A stretch of 64,000 bases of DNA from the NCBI GenBank assembly GCA_020853885.1, contig JADYXZ010000019.1, positions 62,001 through 126,000 of the forward strand. Reading direction: 5' to 3'. Source of the stretch: Bradyrhizobiaceae bacterium. GTDB lineage: Bacteria > Pseudomonadota > Alphaproteobacteria > Rhizobiales > Xanthobacteraceae. A program made the translations under genes and the position numbers. Below, piece by piece: positions 53,297-63,310 of the stretch. The notes beneath the pieces were generated by a model that saw only the letters and a program-made list of their open reading frames with translations, had not been told where the DNA came from and made no database searches. How positions within the stretch are numbered: the stretch's first letter is position 1; every line of letters begins with the position of its first letter.

Positions 53297-54296
53297 GATC
53301 AAGGAAGCCATCGGCATCGAAGGTGTCGTGCTCAATGCCGACCGGCCGGCGCCCAAGGCCGGGCCGGGCGAGATCGGCATTCGCGTCCGCGCCACGTCGC
53401 TGAATTATCGCGACCTGATGATGGTCAAAGGCAGCTATCGCGGCGCCCTGAAGCCGTCGCTTATTCCGCTGTCCGATGGTGCCGGCGAGGTGGTCGAGAT
53501 CGGCGCGGGCGTCTCGCGCTTCAAGGTCGGCGATCGTGTCGCCGGCACCTTCTTTCAAAACTGGCAGGCGGGTGCGGTCACCGCTGAGCGCACGGCCCGG
53601 GCGCTGGGCGGCGGCAATGTGGACGGCATGCTGGCTGAATTCGTCGTGCTGCCCGAGACCGGCGCCATTCATATCCCCGAGCACCTGAGCTTCGAGCAGG
53701 CGGCCACGCTCCCTTGCGCCGGCGTGACCGCGTGGAACGCGATCGTCGAGGCGGGCCGGATCAGGGCCGGCGAAACGGTGCTGCTGCTCGGCACCGGCGG
53801 CGTGTCGCTGTTCGCATTGCAGTTCGCCAGGCTGCACGGCGCGCGGGTGATCCTGACCTCGAGCAGCGACGAGAAGCTCGCGCGCGCCAAGGCGCTGGGC
53901 GCCGACGACGTCATCAACTATCGCGACACGCCGGACTGGGACAAGGCGGTCGGCGCGCTGACCGGCGGGCAGGGCGCGGATCTGGTGGTCGAAGTCGGCG
54001 GCCCCAACACGCTGGAGCGGTCGATCCGTTCGGTGCGGGCGGGCGGCACGGTCGTGGTGATCGGCGCGGTCGGCGGCAACGGGCAGATCGATCCGCGGCC
54101 GCTGGTTCCGCGATCCCTCCGTTTGCAGGGAATCTATGTCGGCTCGCAGGACATGTTTGCGGCCATGAACGCCGCCGTCAGCGAAGCCGCGCTGACCCCG
54201 GTCATCGACCGCGTCTTTGCCTTCGAGCAGGCGCGCGACGCCTACGCCCATCTCGACGGCGCGACCCACTTCGGCAAGGTCGTGATTGCCCTCTGA
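53283..54296 (+). CDS. Zinc-independent medium-chain dehydrogenase/reductase (quinone oxidoreductase-like)
   Basis: 337 residues of the MDR superfamily: GroES-like N-terminal part ('TSLNYRDLMMVKGSYRG', 'GAGEVVEIGAGVSRFKVGDRV') and a Rossmann fold ('LLLGTGGVSLFALQFARLHGARVI', 'GADDVINYRDTPDWDKAV'). The structural-zinc cysteine cluster and the Cys-His-Cys catalytic zinc set are not evident, so a quinone-oxidoreductase/enoyl-reductase type is likely. It could interconvert an alcohol and ketone or reduce an enoyl compound; which is unknown. Overlaps the preceding gene by 14 bases. Confidence 0.85.
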   Translation: MRAYEIKEAIGIEGVVLNADRPAPKAGPGEIGIRVRATSLNYRDLMMVKGSYRGALKPSLIPLSDGAGEVVEIGAGVSRFKVGDRVAGTFFQNWQAGAVTAERTARALGGGNVDGMLAEFVVLPETGAIHIPEHLSFEQAATLPCAGVTAWNAIVEAGRIRAGETVLLLGTGGVSLFALQFARLHGARVILTSSSDEKLARAKALGADDVINYRDTPDWDKAVGALTGGQGADLVVEVGGPNTLERSIRSVRAGGTVVVIGAVGGNGQIDPRPLVPRSLRLQGIYVGSQDMFAAMNAAVSEAALTPVIDRVFAFEQARDAYAHLDGATHFGKVVIAL

Positions 54297-54373
54297 CGCG
54301 CATCGGATACTGCAAGGATGAACACACGAATGAAGACGGCACAGGAATTTCATTCGCACATGATGGTGCGCCC

Positions 54374-56371
54374 ATGATTCAGGAAGGCGATCTCCTCTGG
54401 ACCCCCAGCGCCGACTGGGTGGCAAACACCCGCCTGACGAAATTCTTGCAATGGCTGGAGCGGGAGCGGGGCCTGACCTTCGCCACCTACGACGCGCTGT
54501 GGGCCTGGTCGGTGACGGACCTCGAGGCGTTCTGGAGCGCGCTGTGGGATTATTTCTCGATCCAGTCCTCGGCGCCCTATGAGCGCGTGCTCGCGTCGGA
54601 GGCCATGCCCGGCGCCAAATGGTTTCCCGGCGCCCGGCTCAATTACGCCCAGCATATCCTGCGCCAGGAAGAGCCGGGCACCGACGCCGTGCTGTATCTG
54701 TCGGAAGATGCGCCCTTGGCCGGCCTGCGCTGGGAGGATTTCTCCGGCCAGGTCCGGATTCTTGCAACGCAGCTCCGTGCGCTCGGCGTGAAGCCCGGCG
54801 ACCGCGTCGTCTCCTACATGCCGAACATCCCGCAGACCATGATCGCCATGCTGGCGGCGACGGCGATCGGCGCGGTGTGGGCGAGCTGCTCGCCCGATTT
54901 CGGATCGCAGGGCGTGCTCGACCGGCTCGTGCAGCTCCGACCCAAGGTCCTGTTCTGCGTCGACGGCTATCGTTACGGCGGCAAGCCGTTCGACCGCCGC
55001 GACGAGCTGCGCCGGATCATCGCCGGGCTCGACAGCCTCGAGCACGTCATCGAGTTGCCGCATCTGTTTCCGGGGCAGACGTTCGACGTTCCGGTGCAAA
55101 GCCGCACCTGGGACAGCATGCTCGATCATCCGCCGGTGGCGGCGGAAGACTTCGCGTTCGAGCAGGTTCCCTTCGACCACCCGCTCTGGATCCTGTTCTC
55201 GTCGGGGACCACCGGCCTGCCGAAGCCCATCGTGCACGGCCACGGCGGCATCATCCTCGAGCAGCTCAAGTCCCTCGACTTCCACATGGACCTGCACGCG
55301 GGCGATCGCGCCTTCTTCTACACCACCACCGGCTGGATGATGTGGAACTTCGTCTCCAGCATGCTGCTCGCCGGCGTTCGTCCGGTGCTCTACGACGGCA
55401 ACCCGGCTTACCCGGACATCGACGTGCTGTGGCGCATGGCCGACGAATGCGGCGCCGTCTTCTTCGGCGCGAGCCCGAGCTATGTCGACATCATGCGCAA
55501 GGCCGGCATCGTCCCCAGGGAGAAATACAAGCTGTTGAACCTGCGCGCGATCATGCCCGCCGGCTCCCCGGTCTCGGCCGAATGCACGGCCTGGTTCTAT
55601 GCCAACGTCAAGAAGGACCTGTGGATCGCGACCGGCAGCGGCGGCACCGATTGCTGCACCGGTCTCGTCGGCGGCGTGCCGATCCTTCCCGTCTATGCCG
55701 GCGAGATCCAGGCGCGGCAGCTCGGCGTCGCGGTCCAGTCGTTCGACGACAACGGCAGGAGCGTGATCGACGAGGTCGGCGAGCTCGTCATCACCAGGCC
55801 GATGCCGTCCATGCCGATCTGCTTCTGGGGCGATACCAACAACGAGCGCTATCGTGAAAGCTATTTCGAGATGTTCCCGGGCGTGTGGCGGCACGGCGAT
55901 CTCCTGCGCATCAACCGGCGTGGCGGCTGCTTCGTGCTCGGCCGGTCGGACGCGACGCTGAACCGTCACGGCGTGCGCATCGGCACGGCGGAAATCTATC
56001 GCGCGCTCGACACCATCGACGCCGTCGCCGACAGCCTCATCATCAATCTCGACCTGCCGGGCGGCGGCTTCTTCATGCCGTTGTTCGTCAAGCTCAAGCC
56101 GGGGCGGGAGCTCGATGCGGACCTGCAGGCGCGCATCGTCGATACCTTGCGCCGCTCCTATACGCCGCGCCACGTGCCGGACCGGATCATCGCGGTGCCG
56201 GAAATCCCTTACACGCTCACCGGCAAGAAGATGGAAGTTCCCGTGCGCCGCATCCTGATGGGCGCCTCGCCCGACGCGGTGCTCAACCGTAACGCCATGC
56301 GGGATCCGCAGACGCTCGATGTATTTGTCGATTACGCCAGGAGCCAGCGCGATTATCGGATTGGGGCATAA
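54374..56371 (+). CDS. Acetoacetyl-CoA synthetase-type ligase (acetoacetate or aroylacetate-CoA ligase)
   Basis: 665 residues, the length of acetoacetyl-CoA synthetases, and closely matching them along the chain: 'WFPGARLNYAQHILRQ', 'ILFSSGTTGLPKPIVHGHGG', 'FYTTTGWMMWNFVSSMLL', 'GSGGTDCCTGLVGG', 'VYAGEIQARQLGVAV' and 'GRSDATLNRHGVRIGTAEIY', with the catalytic Lys in 'YTLTGKKMEVPV'. It forms the CoA ester of a beta-keto acid. Benzoylacetate-CoA ligase of acetophenone degradation belongs to the same group, so the substrate may be acetoacetate, benzoylacetate or a hydroxy analogue. Following a biotin-carboxylase set, it fits the activation of the carboxylation product. Last gene of the operon; 77-base gap before it. 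Confidence 0.9.
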   Translation: MIQEGDLLWTPSADWVANTRLTKFLQWLERERGLTFATYDALWAWSVTDLEAFWSALWDYFSIQSSAPYERVLASEAMPGAKWFPGARLNYAQHILRQEEPGTDAVLYLSEDAPLAGLRWEDFSGQVRILATQLRALGVKPGDRVVSYMPNIPQTMIAMLAATAIGAVWASCSPDFGSQGVLDRLVQLRPKVLFCVDGYRYGGKPFDRRDELRRIIAGLDSLEHVIELPHLFPGQTFDVPVQSRTWDSMLDHPPVAAEDFAFEQVPFDHPLWILFSSGTTGLPKPIVHGHGGIILEQLKSLDFHMDLHAGDRAFFYTTTGWMMWNFVSSMLLAGVRPVLYDGNPAYPDIDVLWRMADECGAVFFGASPSYVDIMRKAGIVPREKYKLLNLRAIMPAGSPVSAECTAWFYANVKKDLWIATGSGGTDCCTGLVGGVPILPVYAGEIQARQLGVAVQSFDDNGRSVIDEVGELVITRPMPSMPICFWGDTNNERYRESYFEMFPGVWRHGDLLRINRRGGCFVLGRSDATLNRHGVRIGTAEIYRALDTIDAVADSLIINLDLPGGGFFMPLFVKLKPGRELDADLQARIVDTLRRSYTPRHVPDRIIAVPEIPYTLTGKKMEVPVRRILMGASPDAVLNRNAMRDPQTLDVFVDYARSQRDYRIGA

Positions 56372-56684
56372 TTGAACTATATAGAGCGTCGGTGCCGGCC
56401 CGATCGGGTTCGCCGGCCGGGATGAAAAGACACGGGCAGGAATGAGTGGCAACCAGAGGCGCGCAAAAGCAGTGGAACCCACTGCGGCATCGCATGAGGA
56501 TATCGAGGTTAAGGGGACTTCAGATAGGCAAGTCGTGCCGAGAGTTGACTCAAACCTCGCTTTACCGATTTCGGCTTCAGCCCATATGTCGACATGCGTT
56601 AGCCGTTGTTTGATGTCCACTGTGGGCCAACTGCGAAAGTAACCGCCTCACTCGATCACGTCATCGGCGTGATTGCTGCAGGGG
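56372..56684. other. AT-richer intergenic stretch, left end of a possible acquired patch
   Basis: About 310 bases between the ligase operon and the next leftward ORF. Base composition falls from near 65% GC to roughly 50% within it. A weak GC hairpin with arms GCCGGC lies near 56392-56415 and may end the operon. A 66-codon frame at 56442-56642 has no recognisable features and I do not call it. No tRNA, att repeat or integrase is seen. Confidence 0.45.
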
Positions 56685-57146
56685 TTAGAGCTTTTGTTGC
56701 TTCGGTGATTTTTCCTTGTCATTGAACTCTGGCAATTGACCGAACAGAGTCGTGTACTTTGCGAAGGCAAGATATTCAGCACGCACTACATCACCCATCA
56801 TTCGTAAATCCGCTGGCTTATTTGTGGACACATCACATTTAAAAGGACAAACAGCAACATAGAGCTTCTTCGCTAACGCGTTTCCGTCACGGTACTTGTG
56901 CCGAAATCGTTGCGCACCGCCATGCCCCGGACCTGACTTGTAGCGGAGCGTATTGTTAAAGTGATTAAGACGGCCTCGAAGCCCGCCCGCCGCATTGGTG
57001 AATCCAAAATAGGAAATCTCTTTGATCCATCTGAATGGCGTGCCCGCGATATTCCTTCTGGAAATCGCTAACGCGTACACGCCAGGGTAATTTGTATTCT
57101 CCAACTCGTCTCGCTGATCAAACTTCACCCAATTTGAAAAGCGCAT
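56685..57146 (-). CDS. Hypothetical protein with possible GIY-YIG-like N-terminal region
   Basis: 153 residues, in clearly lower-GC DNA than its neighbours. The start 'NTNYPGVYALAISRRNIAGTPF' and 'ISYFGFTNAAGGLRGRLNHFNNTL' follow the pattern of the GIY-YIG nuclease fold (GVY...Y.G.T...L..RL..H). The rest, with 'LYVAVCPFKCDVSTNKPADLRMMGDVVRAEYLAFAKY', could carry the conserved Glu of that fold ('VRAEYLAF'). Short GIY-YIG-like proteins of this kind are frequent accessory genes. No neighbour shares its transcription unit. Function unknown. Confidence 0.6.
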   Translation of the reverse strand: MRFSNWVKFDQRDELENTNYPGVYALAISRRNIAGTPFRWIKEISYFGFTNAAGGLRGRLNHFNNTLRYKSGPGHGGAQRFRHKYRDGNALAKKLYVAVCPFKCDVSTNKPADLRMMGDVVRAEYLAFAKYTTLFGQLPEFNDKEKSPKQQKL

Positions 57147-57150
57147 CAGC

Positions 57151-57435
57151 GTGTCCCGGTCCCGGCGTGAAATCGATTATATCAATCACGAATGCATTGA
57201 GGATTTGCTTGGGTCAAGTTTTCCTGAGCATGACTGTCGGCGTGAGATGCGAGAAATAATCCTGACACATATCTTCCAGCGGAATGATCACCTTGCCCCC
57301 ATATTGAGCTACGAGCAACGCACTTGGTGTCTCCTCCGAAAGGCACGCGACAAACCGAGATTGCGTGCAAAGCCAACAAATGGCACTAAAATGGGAGCCG
57401 ACGTGGCCAACAAGATGCGTGAGAAAATCTATTAA
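57151..57435 (+). CDS. Possible small protein upstream of dusA
   Basis: 94 codons from ATG 57151 to a stop directly before ATG 57436. The composition is AT-rich like the surrounding patch; the product is charged ('CRREMREIILTHIFQRNDHLAPILSYEQRTWCLL') with no family I recognise. It could be a genuine accessory gene, a fragment, or chance. Direct abutment to the dusA start (stop TAA then ATG) would allow translational coupling. Low confidence. Confidence 0.3.
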   Translation: MSRSRREIDYINHECIEDLLGSSFPEHDCRREMREIILTHIFQRNDHLAPILSYEQRTWCLLRKARDKPRLRAKPTNGTKMGADVANKMREKIY

Positions 57436-58440
57436 ATGATTGAAATAAATAGAAAATTATCTATTGCGCCCATGATGGACTGGACGGACCGCCACTGCCG
57501 GTTTTTCCATCGCCTGCTCACGCGCCGCGCGCTGCTCTATACGGAGATGCTGACGACCGGCGCCGTCATTCATGGCGACCGCGGCCGGCTGCTCGGCTTC
57601 GATCCGGCGGAACATCCGGTCGCGCTGCAGCTCGGCGGCTCCGAGCCGCGCGAGCTTGCGGCGGCGGCGCGGATCGGCGCCGAGTTCGGCTATGACGAGA
57701 TCAACCTGAATGTCGGCTGTCCATCCGACCGCGTGCAGGACGGCCGCTTCGGCGCCTGCCTGATGGCGGAGCCGCAGCGCGTCGCCGACAGCGTCGCCGC
57801 CATGAAGGCCGCCGTCTCCGTTCCCGTCACCGTGAAGTGCCGGCTCGGCATCGACGACCAGGACACGGAGGAATCGCTCGACCGCTTCGTCGACGGCGTG
57901 ATCGCAGCCGGCGCCGATGCGATCGTCGTACACGCGCGCAAGGCGTGGCTGCAGGGACTCTCGCCGCGGGAGAACCGCGACGTGCCTCCGCTCGACCATG
58001 ACCGCGTCTATCGGTTGAAGGCGCGGCTGCCGAATTTTCCGGTCATTCTCAACGGCGGCATCCGCACGCTCGACGAAGCCGAGGCGCATCTTGCGCACGT
58101 CGACGGCGTGATGCTCGGCCGCGCCGCCTACGACACGCCGTCGCTTCTCCTCGATGTCGATCCGCGTTTCTTCGGCGAGCCCGCGCCGTTCAACAGCGCC
58201 CACGCCGCGGTCGAGGCGTTGATCCCCTATATCGAGCGCGAGATGGGGAAGGGCGCGCGGCTGCACGACATCACGCGCCACCTGCTCGGGCTCTTCCGCG
58301 GCGTTCCCGGCGCCCGCGGCTTCCGCCGGCATCTCGCGACCGAGGCCGTCAAGCCCGGCGCGGGCATAGCCGTGTTGCGCGAAGCGCTCGCGATGGTGCT
58401 GGACAGAAGCCGCGAACCGGCGCAAACGCGGGCGGCGTGA
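57436..58440 (+). CDS. dusA: tRNA-dihydrouridine(20/20a) synthase DusA
   Basis: 334 residues, standard length. FMN-binding TIM barrel with 'SIAPMMDWTDRHCRFFHRLLT', 'NLNVGCPSDRVQDGRFGACLM' (catalytic Cys), 'VKCRLGIDD', 'IVVHARKAWLQGLSPRENRDVPPLDH' and 'ILNGGI...GVMLGRAAYDTP', all hallmarks of DusA. It reduces U20/U20a of tRNA with NADPH. The first dozen codons (to about 57470) are strongly AT-rich, unlike the rest of the gene; the change falls where elements of the dusA-integrating family recombine, so the 5' end may have been replaced. Confidence 0.93.
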   Translation: MIEINRKLSIAPMMDWTDRHCRFFHRLLTRRALLYTEMLTTGAVIHGDRGRLLGFDPAEHPVALQLGGSEPRELAAAARIGAEFGYDEINLNVGCPSDRVQDGRFGACLMAEPQRVADSVAAMKAAVSVPVTVKCRLGIDDQDTEESLDRFVDGVIAAGADAIVVHARKAWLQGLSPRENRDVPPLDHDRVYRLKARLPNFPVILNGGIRTLDEAEAHLAHVDGVMLGRAAYDTPSLLLDVDPRFFGEPAPFNSAHAAVEALIPYIEREMGKGARLHDITRHLLGLFRGVPGARGFRRHLATEAVKPGAGIAVLREALAMVLDRSREPAQTRAA

Positions 58441-58462
58441 ACTCTCGCAAGCGGGGCGGGGC

Positions 58463-59296
58463 ATGGTCTTTGGCTTACCGGCCGGTGAGCTCGCGTTGCT
58501 CGCGGGCGCCATCCTGATCGCCGGCCTTGTCTCCGGGCTGCTCGCCGGCCTGTTCGGCATCGGCGGCACGACCGTCATCATTCCGGTGCTCTACGAAGTC
58601 TTCCGCCTGCTCGGCGTGACGGAAGAATTCCGCATGCAATTGTGCATCGGCACCGCGCTCGCCGTCACTGTTCCAACGATGCTGCGCGCCTACTACGCCC
58701 ACCGCGCCAAGGGCGCGATCTTGAACGGCGCCCTGCGCGTCTGGGCGATCCCGGCGGCGGCCGGCGTTGCCGTCGGTAGCTACGTCGCCCACATCGCGCC
58801 GGGCGCCGTGTTCAAGACCGCGTTCGTTCTCTTCGCGCTGTTCATGTCCACGCGCTTCCTGCTCGGCCGCGACGACTGGCGCGCGGGCGACCAGCTCCCC
58901 GGCACGCCCGGCATGGCCGCCGCGGGATTTTCCTTCGGCTTCCTCGCAACGCTGGTGGGGATTGCCGGCGGCTCCTTCTCGACGCTGTTTCTCACGCTGT
59001 TCGGCACGCCGTTTCATGTCGCGGTGGCGACGTCGTCGGGGCTCGGCCTCATCATCGGCGTGCCGGCGACGATCGGCTACATGAGCGCGGGCTGGGCGTA
59101 CCAGTCGGCGCTGCCGCCGTTCTCGATCGGCTTCGTGTCGGTGCTCGGCGCGCTCTTGATCACGCCGACGGCCGTGTTCGCCGCGCCCTATGGCGCGCGC
59201 CTCGCGCACCGGCTGTCCAAGCGCAAGCTCGAGGTCGCCTTCGGCCTGTTCCTGCTGTTGATCGCGATCCGCTTCGCCGCGAGTCTGCTGCTCTAG
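58463..59296 (+). CDS. TSUP (TauE/SafE) family membrane permease
   Basis: 277 residues, about eight hydrophobic segments, with 'GLVSGLLAGLFGIGGTTVIIPVLY' at the N-terminus and the repeated counterpart 'LATLVGIAGGSFSTLFLTLFG' in the second half, the internal-repeat signature of the TauE/SafE/YfcA family. It probably transports a sulfur oxyanion or organic anion. 22 bases after dusA, so possibly co-transcribed. Converges with the aspartic protease gene, whose stop follows immediately. Confidence 0.88.
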   Translation: MVFGLPAGELALLAGAILIAGLVSGLLAGLFGIGGTTVIIPVLYEVFRLLGVTEEFRMQLCIGTALAVTVPTMLRAYYAHRAKGAILNGALRVWAIPAAAGVAVGSYVAHIAPGAVFKTAFVLFALFMSTRFLLGRDDWRAGDQLPGTPGMAAAGFSFGFLATLVGIAGGSFSTLFLTLFGTPFHVAVATSSGLGLIIGVPATIGYMSAGWAYQSALPPFSIGFVSVLGALLITPTAVFAAPYGARLAHRLSKRKLEVAFGLFLLLIAIRFAASLLL

Positions 59297-60010
59297 CTAT
59301 TTCGCGCGCAGCGTGAGCCGGCCGCCGCTCACCTCGAACGAGGCCAGCCGGTTCAGGAAGCTCATGCCGAGCAGGCTCGTCTTCAGCTCGCCCGGCGCCG
59401 ACACCAGCGCCGGCACCCGCCGCTCGACGATGCCGCCGACTGCGATCCGGTCGACCACGACCGCGGCGGCGCGCGTGCGCCCGCTCGCGGTCTCGATCGG
59501 CACGTCGTACTTCAGAAGATCGAGCGGCAGGTTCGCCGCCTTCGCCGCGTCCTGCGTCAGCACCACGCTCGATGCGCCGGTATCGACGAGCATGTTCACG
59601 CTCGCGCCGTTCACCTCGACCTGCACCGTGAAATCGCCGTCGCGCGCCCGCGCGACCTGCACCGTGGCGCCCGGGCCGGTGGAGAGCGTGACCGGCCGGC
59701 TGATCAGGAGTTCGGAGAGCACCCGCTCGCTCACCGCCTCCAGCTCGAACCGGTAGCTGTAGGCGAGCGCAAGCGTGAGCCCGATCAGGACCCAGAACAG
59801 CACGGCGCGGATCATCTCGCCGATGCGGCTGCGATAGAAGAAATAGCCGAAGCCGGTGACCAGCACGAGCAGCGCAAGAAGATAGGCGAGCCGCGAGAAC
59901 TGCTCGAGCTCGAGCCCGGCGATCGTGCCCTGCTGATGCCGGAGTGCGAGCGCGACGACGGTGAAGCCAAGTGCGGCGATGACGATCCAGAGCAGGCGGT
60001 CGGAACTCAC
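59297..60010 (-). CDS. Membrane-anchored retropepsin-like aspartic protease (TIGR02281 type)
   Basis: About 237 residues from GTG 60010; an ATG at 60055 would add 15 and overlap the upstream gene. Three N-terminal hydrophobic segments precede a soluble domain with the aspartic protease motif 'MLVDTGASSVVLTQDAAK' and 'VPIETASGRTRAAAVVVDRIAVGG', 'KTSLLGMSFLNRLASFEV'. It represents the single-chain half of a retropepsin dimer common in alphaproteobacteria and often next to cobalamin genes. It lies 14 bases after the CobS-like gene. Confidence 0.86.
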   Translation of the reverse strand: MSSDRLLWIVIAALGFTVVALALRHQQGTIAGLELEQFSRLAYLLALLVLVTGFGYFFYRSRIGEMIRAVLFWVLIGLTLALAYSYRFELEAVSERVLSELLISRPVTLSTGPGATVQVARARDGDFTVQVEVNGASVNMLVDTGASSVVLTQDAAKAANLPLDLLKYDVPIETASGRTRAAAVVVDRIAVGGIVERRVPALVSAPGELKTSLLGMSFLNRLASFEVSGGRLTLRAK

Positions 60011-60023
60011 AGTCTTTTCTTCT

Positions 60024-60788
60024 TCATACGCGGGTTGCAAAAGCCAGGACGGCAATGAGGAACGCGGTCTCGGCGACCAGGTCCGCGGCGGCGGAAGCGG
60101 CGTCGCCTTCGACGGCGCGCGAGACGAAGGTCGCCAGGATCGCCACGGCCGCGATCGCGCCGACGAGCCCGGCGATCGCCGCGCCGATGCCGAAGAACGG
60201 CAGCACGGTCACGACCCCGATGGCAAGGCCGATGATCGCGACCCATTGCAGCGCGACGGTGTCGACCGGCGCTGTTGCGCCTTCGGTGTCTGGCGTGGTG
60301 GCAGGGCGGATCATGCCGAAGGCGATGGTCGCCGCGCGCGCCGCGGCCGCTGCGCCGACGAGCGCGAGCGCGGCCGGCCACGCCCCGAGCGCCGCAAGCC
60401 CGTCGAGCGCGCCGACGCGCACGAGCACCGCAAGCACGATGGCGACGAGGCCATAGCTGAGGAGCCGCGAGCCGACCGGCGCTTCCTCCGGCGCCGTGCC
60501 GCGGCCGAGCTTCTCCGCCGAGGCGGCCAGCGCCTGTTCGCCGCGGCCGCAGGTCAGCAGAATGAGCGCAAGCAGCGCGAGCGCGGCCGTGAGGAATGTC
60601 GGCGCATGCAGGAGCGCCGCCACGAGCAGGACCAGGCCGCCGGCCGCGCCGACCGCCGCGCCCGCGATCGGCGCCGCATAAGCGTTTCGCTGTGCGGGCG
60701 TCAGCTCGCTTTCGCCGGGCAGCGCCGCGATCGGCGCGCAGGTGTAGTGTCGCAGCCAGGCGACGGTCTCATAGACGAGCGGCGGCAT
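60024..60788 (-). CDS. CobS-like (adenosylcobinamide-GDP ribazoletransferase family) membrane protein with altered acidic motifs
   Basis: 254 residues, several hydrophobic segments. 'YAAPIAGAAVGAAGGLVLLVAALL' and 'LLSYGLVAIVLAVLVRVGAL...ALALVGAAAAARAA' follow the CobS pattern. CobS enzymes have an acidic motif GG.H.DGLADT.DG after the third segment; here that place reads 'LTCGRGEQALAASAEKLGRG', without the aspartates, and the C-terminal 'GQTGD' motif is also altered ('VEGDAA'). It may be a divergent, repurposed or inactive CobS. Synteny with the protease gene supports the family call. Confidence 0.7.
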   Translation of the reverse strand: MPPLVYETVAWLRHYTCAPIAALPGESELTPAQRNAYAAPIAGAAVGAAGGLVLLVAALLHAPTFLTAALALLALILLTCGRGEQALAASAEKLGRGTAPEEAPVGSRLLSYGLVAIVLAVLVRVGALDGLAALGAWPAALALVGAAAAARAATIAFGMIRPATTPDTEGATAPVDTVALQWVAIIGLAIGVVTVLPFFGIGAAIAGLVGAIAAVAILATFVSRAVEGDAASAAADLVAETAFLIAVLAFATRV

Positions 60789-60880
60789 GACCGGATCCTC
60801 GGTTCCGCACCGCGCGGAATGGCGACCGACTCATTCGGCCGCCCCGGAAAATATCGCCGGCCCGAGCGCGCGGCAAAGCA

Positions 60881-62458
<1,578 letters not shown>

Positions 62459-62621
62459 ATCTGTCGCTCGCCTGATGCCCCCGCGGACGATCGCCAGAGA
62501 TTGGTTAATGGCACGCTGATTCTTTTGGTAAACGAAGGGTTGCAGTCGCGATCCGGGCGGTTTCGCGGGCCGGCTTGCGTTCGCCGGGGTGCATGGTCGA
62601 CTGTGGAAGGGGAGAGGAACC

Positions 62622-63233
62622 ATGCTGCTTTACGACGGCGGCCGCGCGCCCAGCCCGCGCCGCGTTCGGGTTTTCCTGGCCGAGAAGGGCATCGAGGTGC
62701 CGATGCGCCAGGTCGATTTCGCCAATCTCGAGCAATTCAGCGACGCCTTCACCGCGCTCAACCCGATGCAGCGCGTGCCGGTGCTGATCCTCGACGACGG
62801 CACGCCGGTCGCCGAGACGATGGCGATCTGCCGCTACTTCGAGGCGCTGCAGCCGGAGCCGAATCTGTTGGGCCGCGACGCGCGCGAGATCGCGATCATT
62901 GAAATGTGGAACCGGCGGGTGGAGATGCACTTCTATGGAGCGGTCTCCTCGGCGTTCCGCCACCTGAGCCCTGGCATGGCCGTCAGCGAAAAGCCGCAGA
63001 TTGCCGAGTGGGGCGAGGCGAACAAGGCGAAGGCGCTCGCCTTTCTCGCGATCCTCGACCGTGAGCTCGCAATGCGCCCCTATGTCGCGCTCGAGCGTTT
63101 CACGGTCGCCGACATCACGGCGATGGTGACCCTCGATTTCATGCGCGCGCCGAAGATTGCGGTGCCGGCGGACATGCAGAACATCAGGCGCTGGCACGCC
63201 GAGGTTTCCGCCCGGCCCAGCGCGAAGGCGTGA
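62622..63233 (+). CDS. Glutathione S-transferase family protein
   Basis: 203 residues from ATG 62622 (GGAGAGGAAC before it). The thioredoxin-like N-terminal domain has 'APSPRRVRVFLAEKGIEV', 'NPMQRVPVLILDDGTPVAETMAICRYFE' (glutathione-binding SNAIL/TRAIL-like region), and the C-terminal helical domain 'FTVADITAMVTLDF'. Substrate unknown. Divergent from the histidine kinase; followed by mrp after 77 bases. Confidence 0.88.
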   Translation: MLLYDGGRAPSPRRVRVFLAEKGIEVPMRQVDFANLEQFSDAFTALNPMQRVPVLILDDGTPVAETMAICRYFEALQPEPNLLGRDAREIAIIEMWNRRVEMHFYGAVSSAFRHLSPGMAVSEKPQIAEWGEANKAKALAFLAILDRELAMRPYVALERFTVADITAMVTLDFMRAPKIAVPADMQNIRRWHAEVSARPSAKA

Positions 63234-63310
63234 CCGCAGATCCTCCCTGCAAAATGAACGGTTGACGCCGGAAAGCGGCGTATTACGTGTAGCCCGCATC
63301 AGGAGGCATC

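Noticed and set aside
44811-56371. Classical acetone carboxylase (AcxABC) or acetophenone carboxylase genes
   Set aside because: No hydantoinase-type subunits occur; the carboxylase parts are biotin-dependent.
54350-56620. 756-codon minus-strand frame over the acetoacetyl-CoA-synthetase-type gene
   Set aside because: Same reason: antisense shadow rich in Arg and Glu without motifs.
56442-56642. 66-codon forward frame
   Set aside because: No ribosome-binding site, no motif, low-complexity composition; probably chance in AT-richer DNA.
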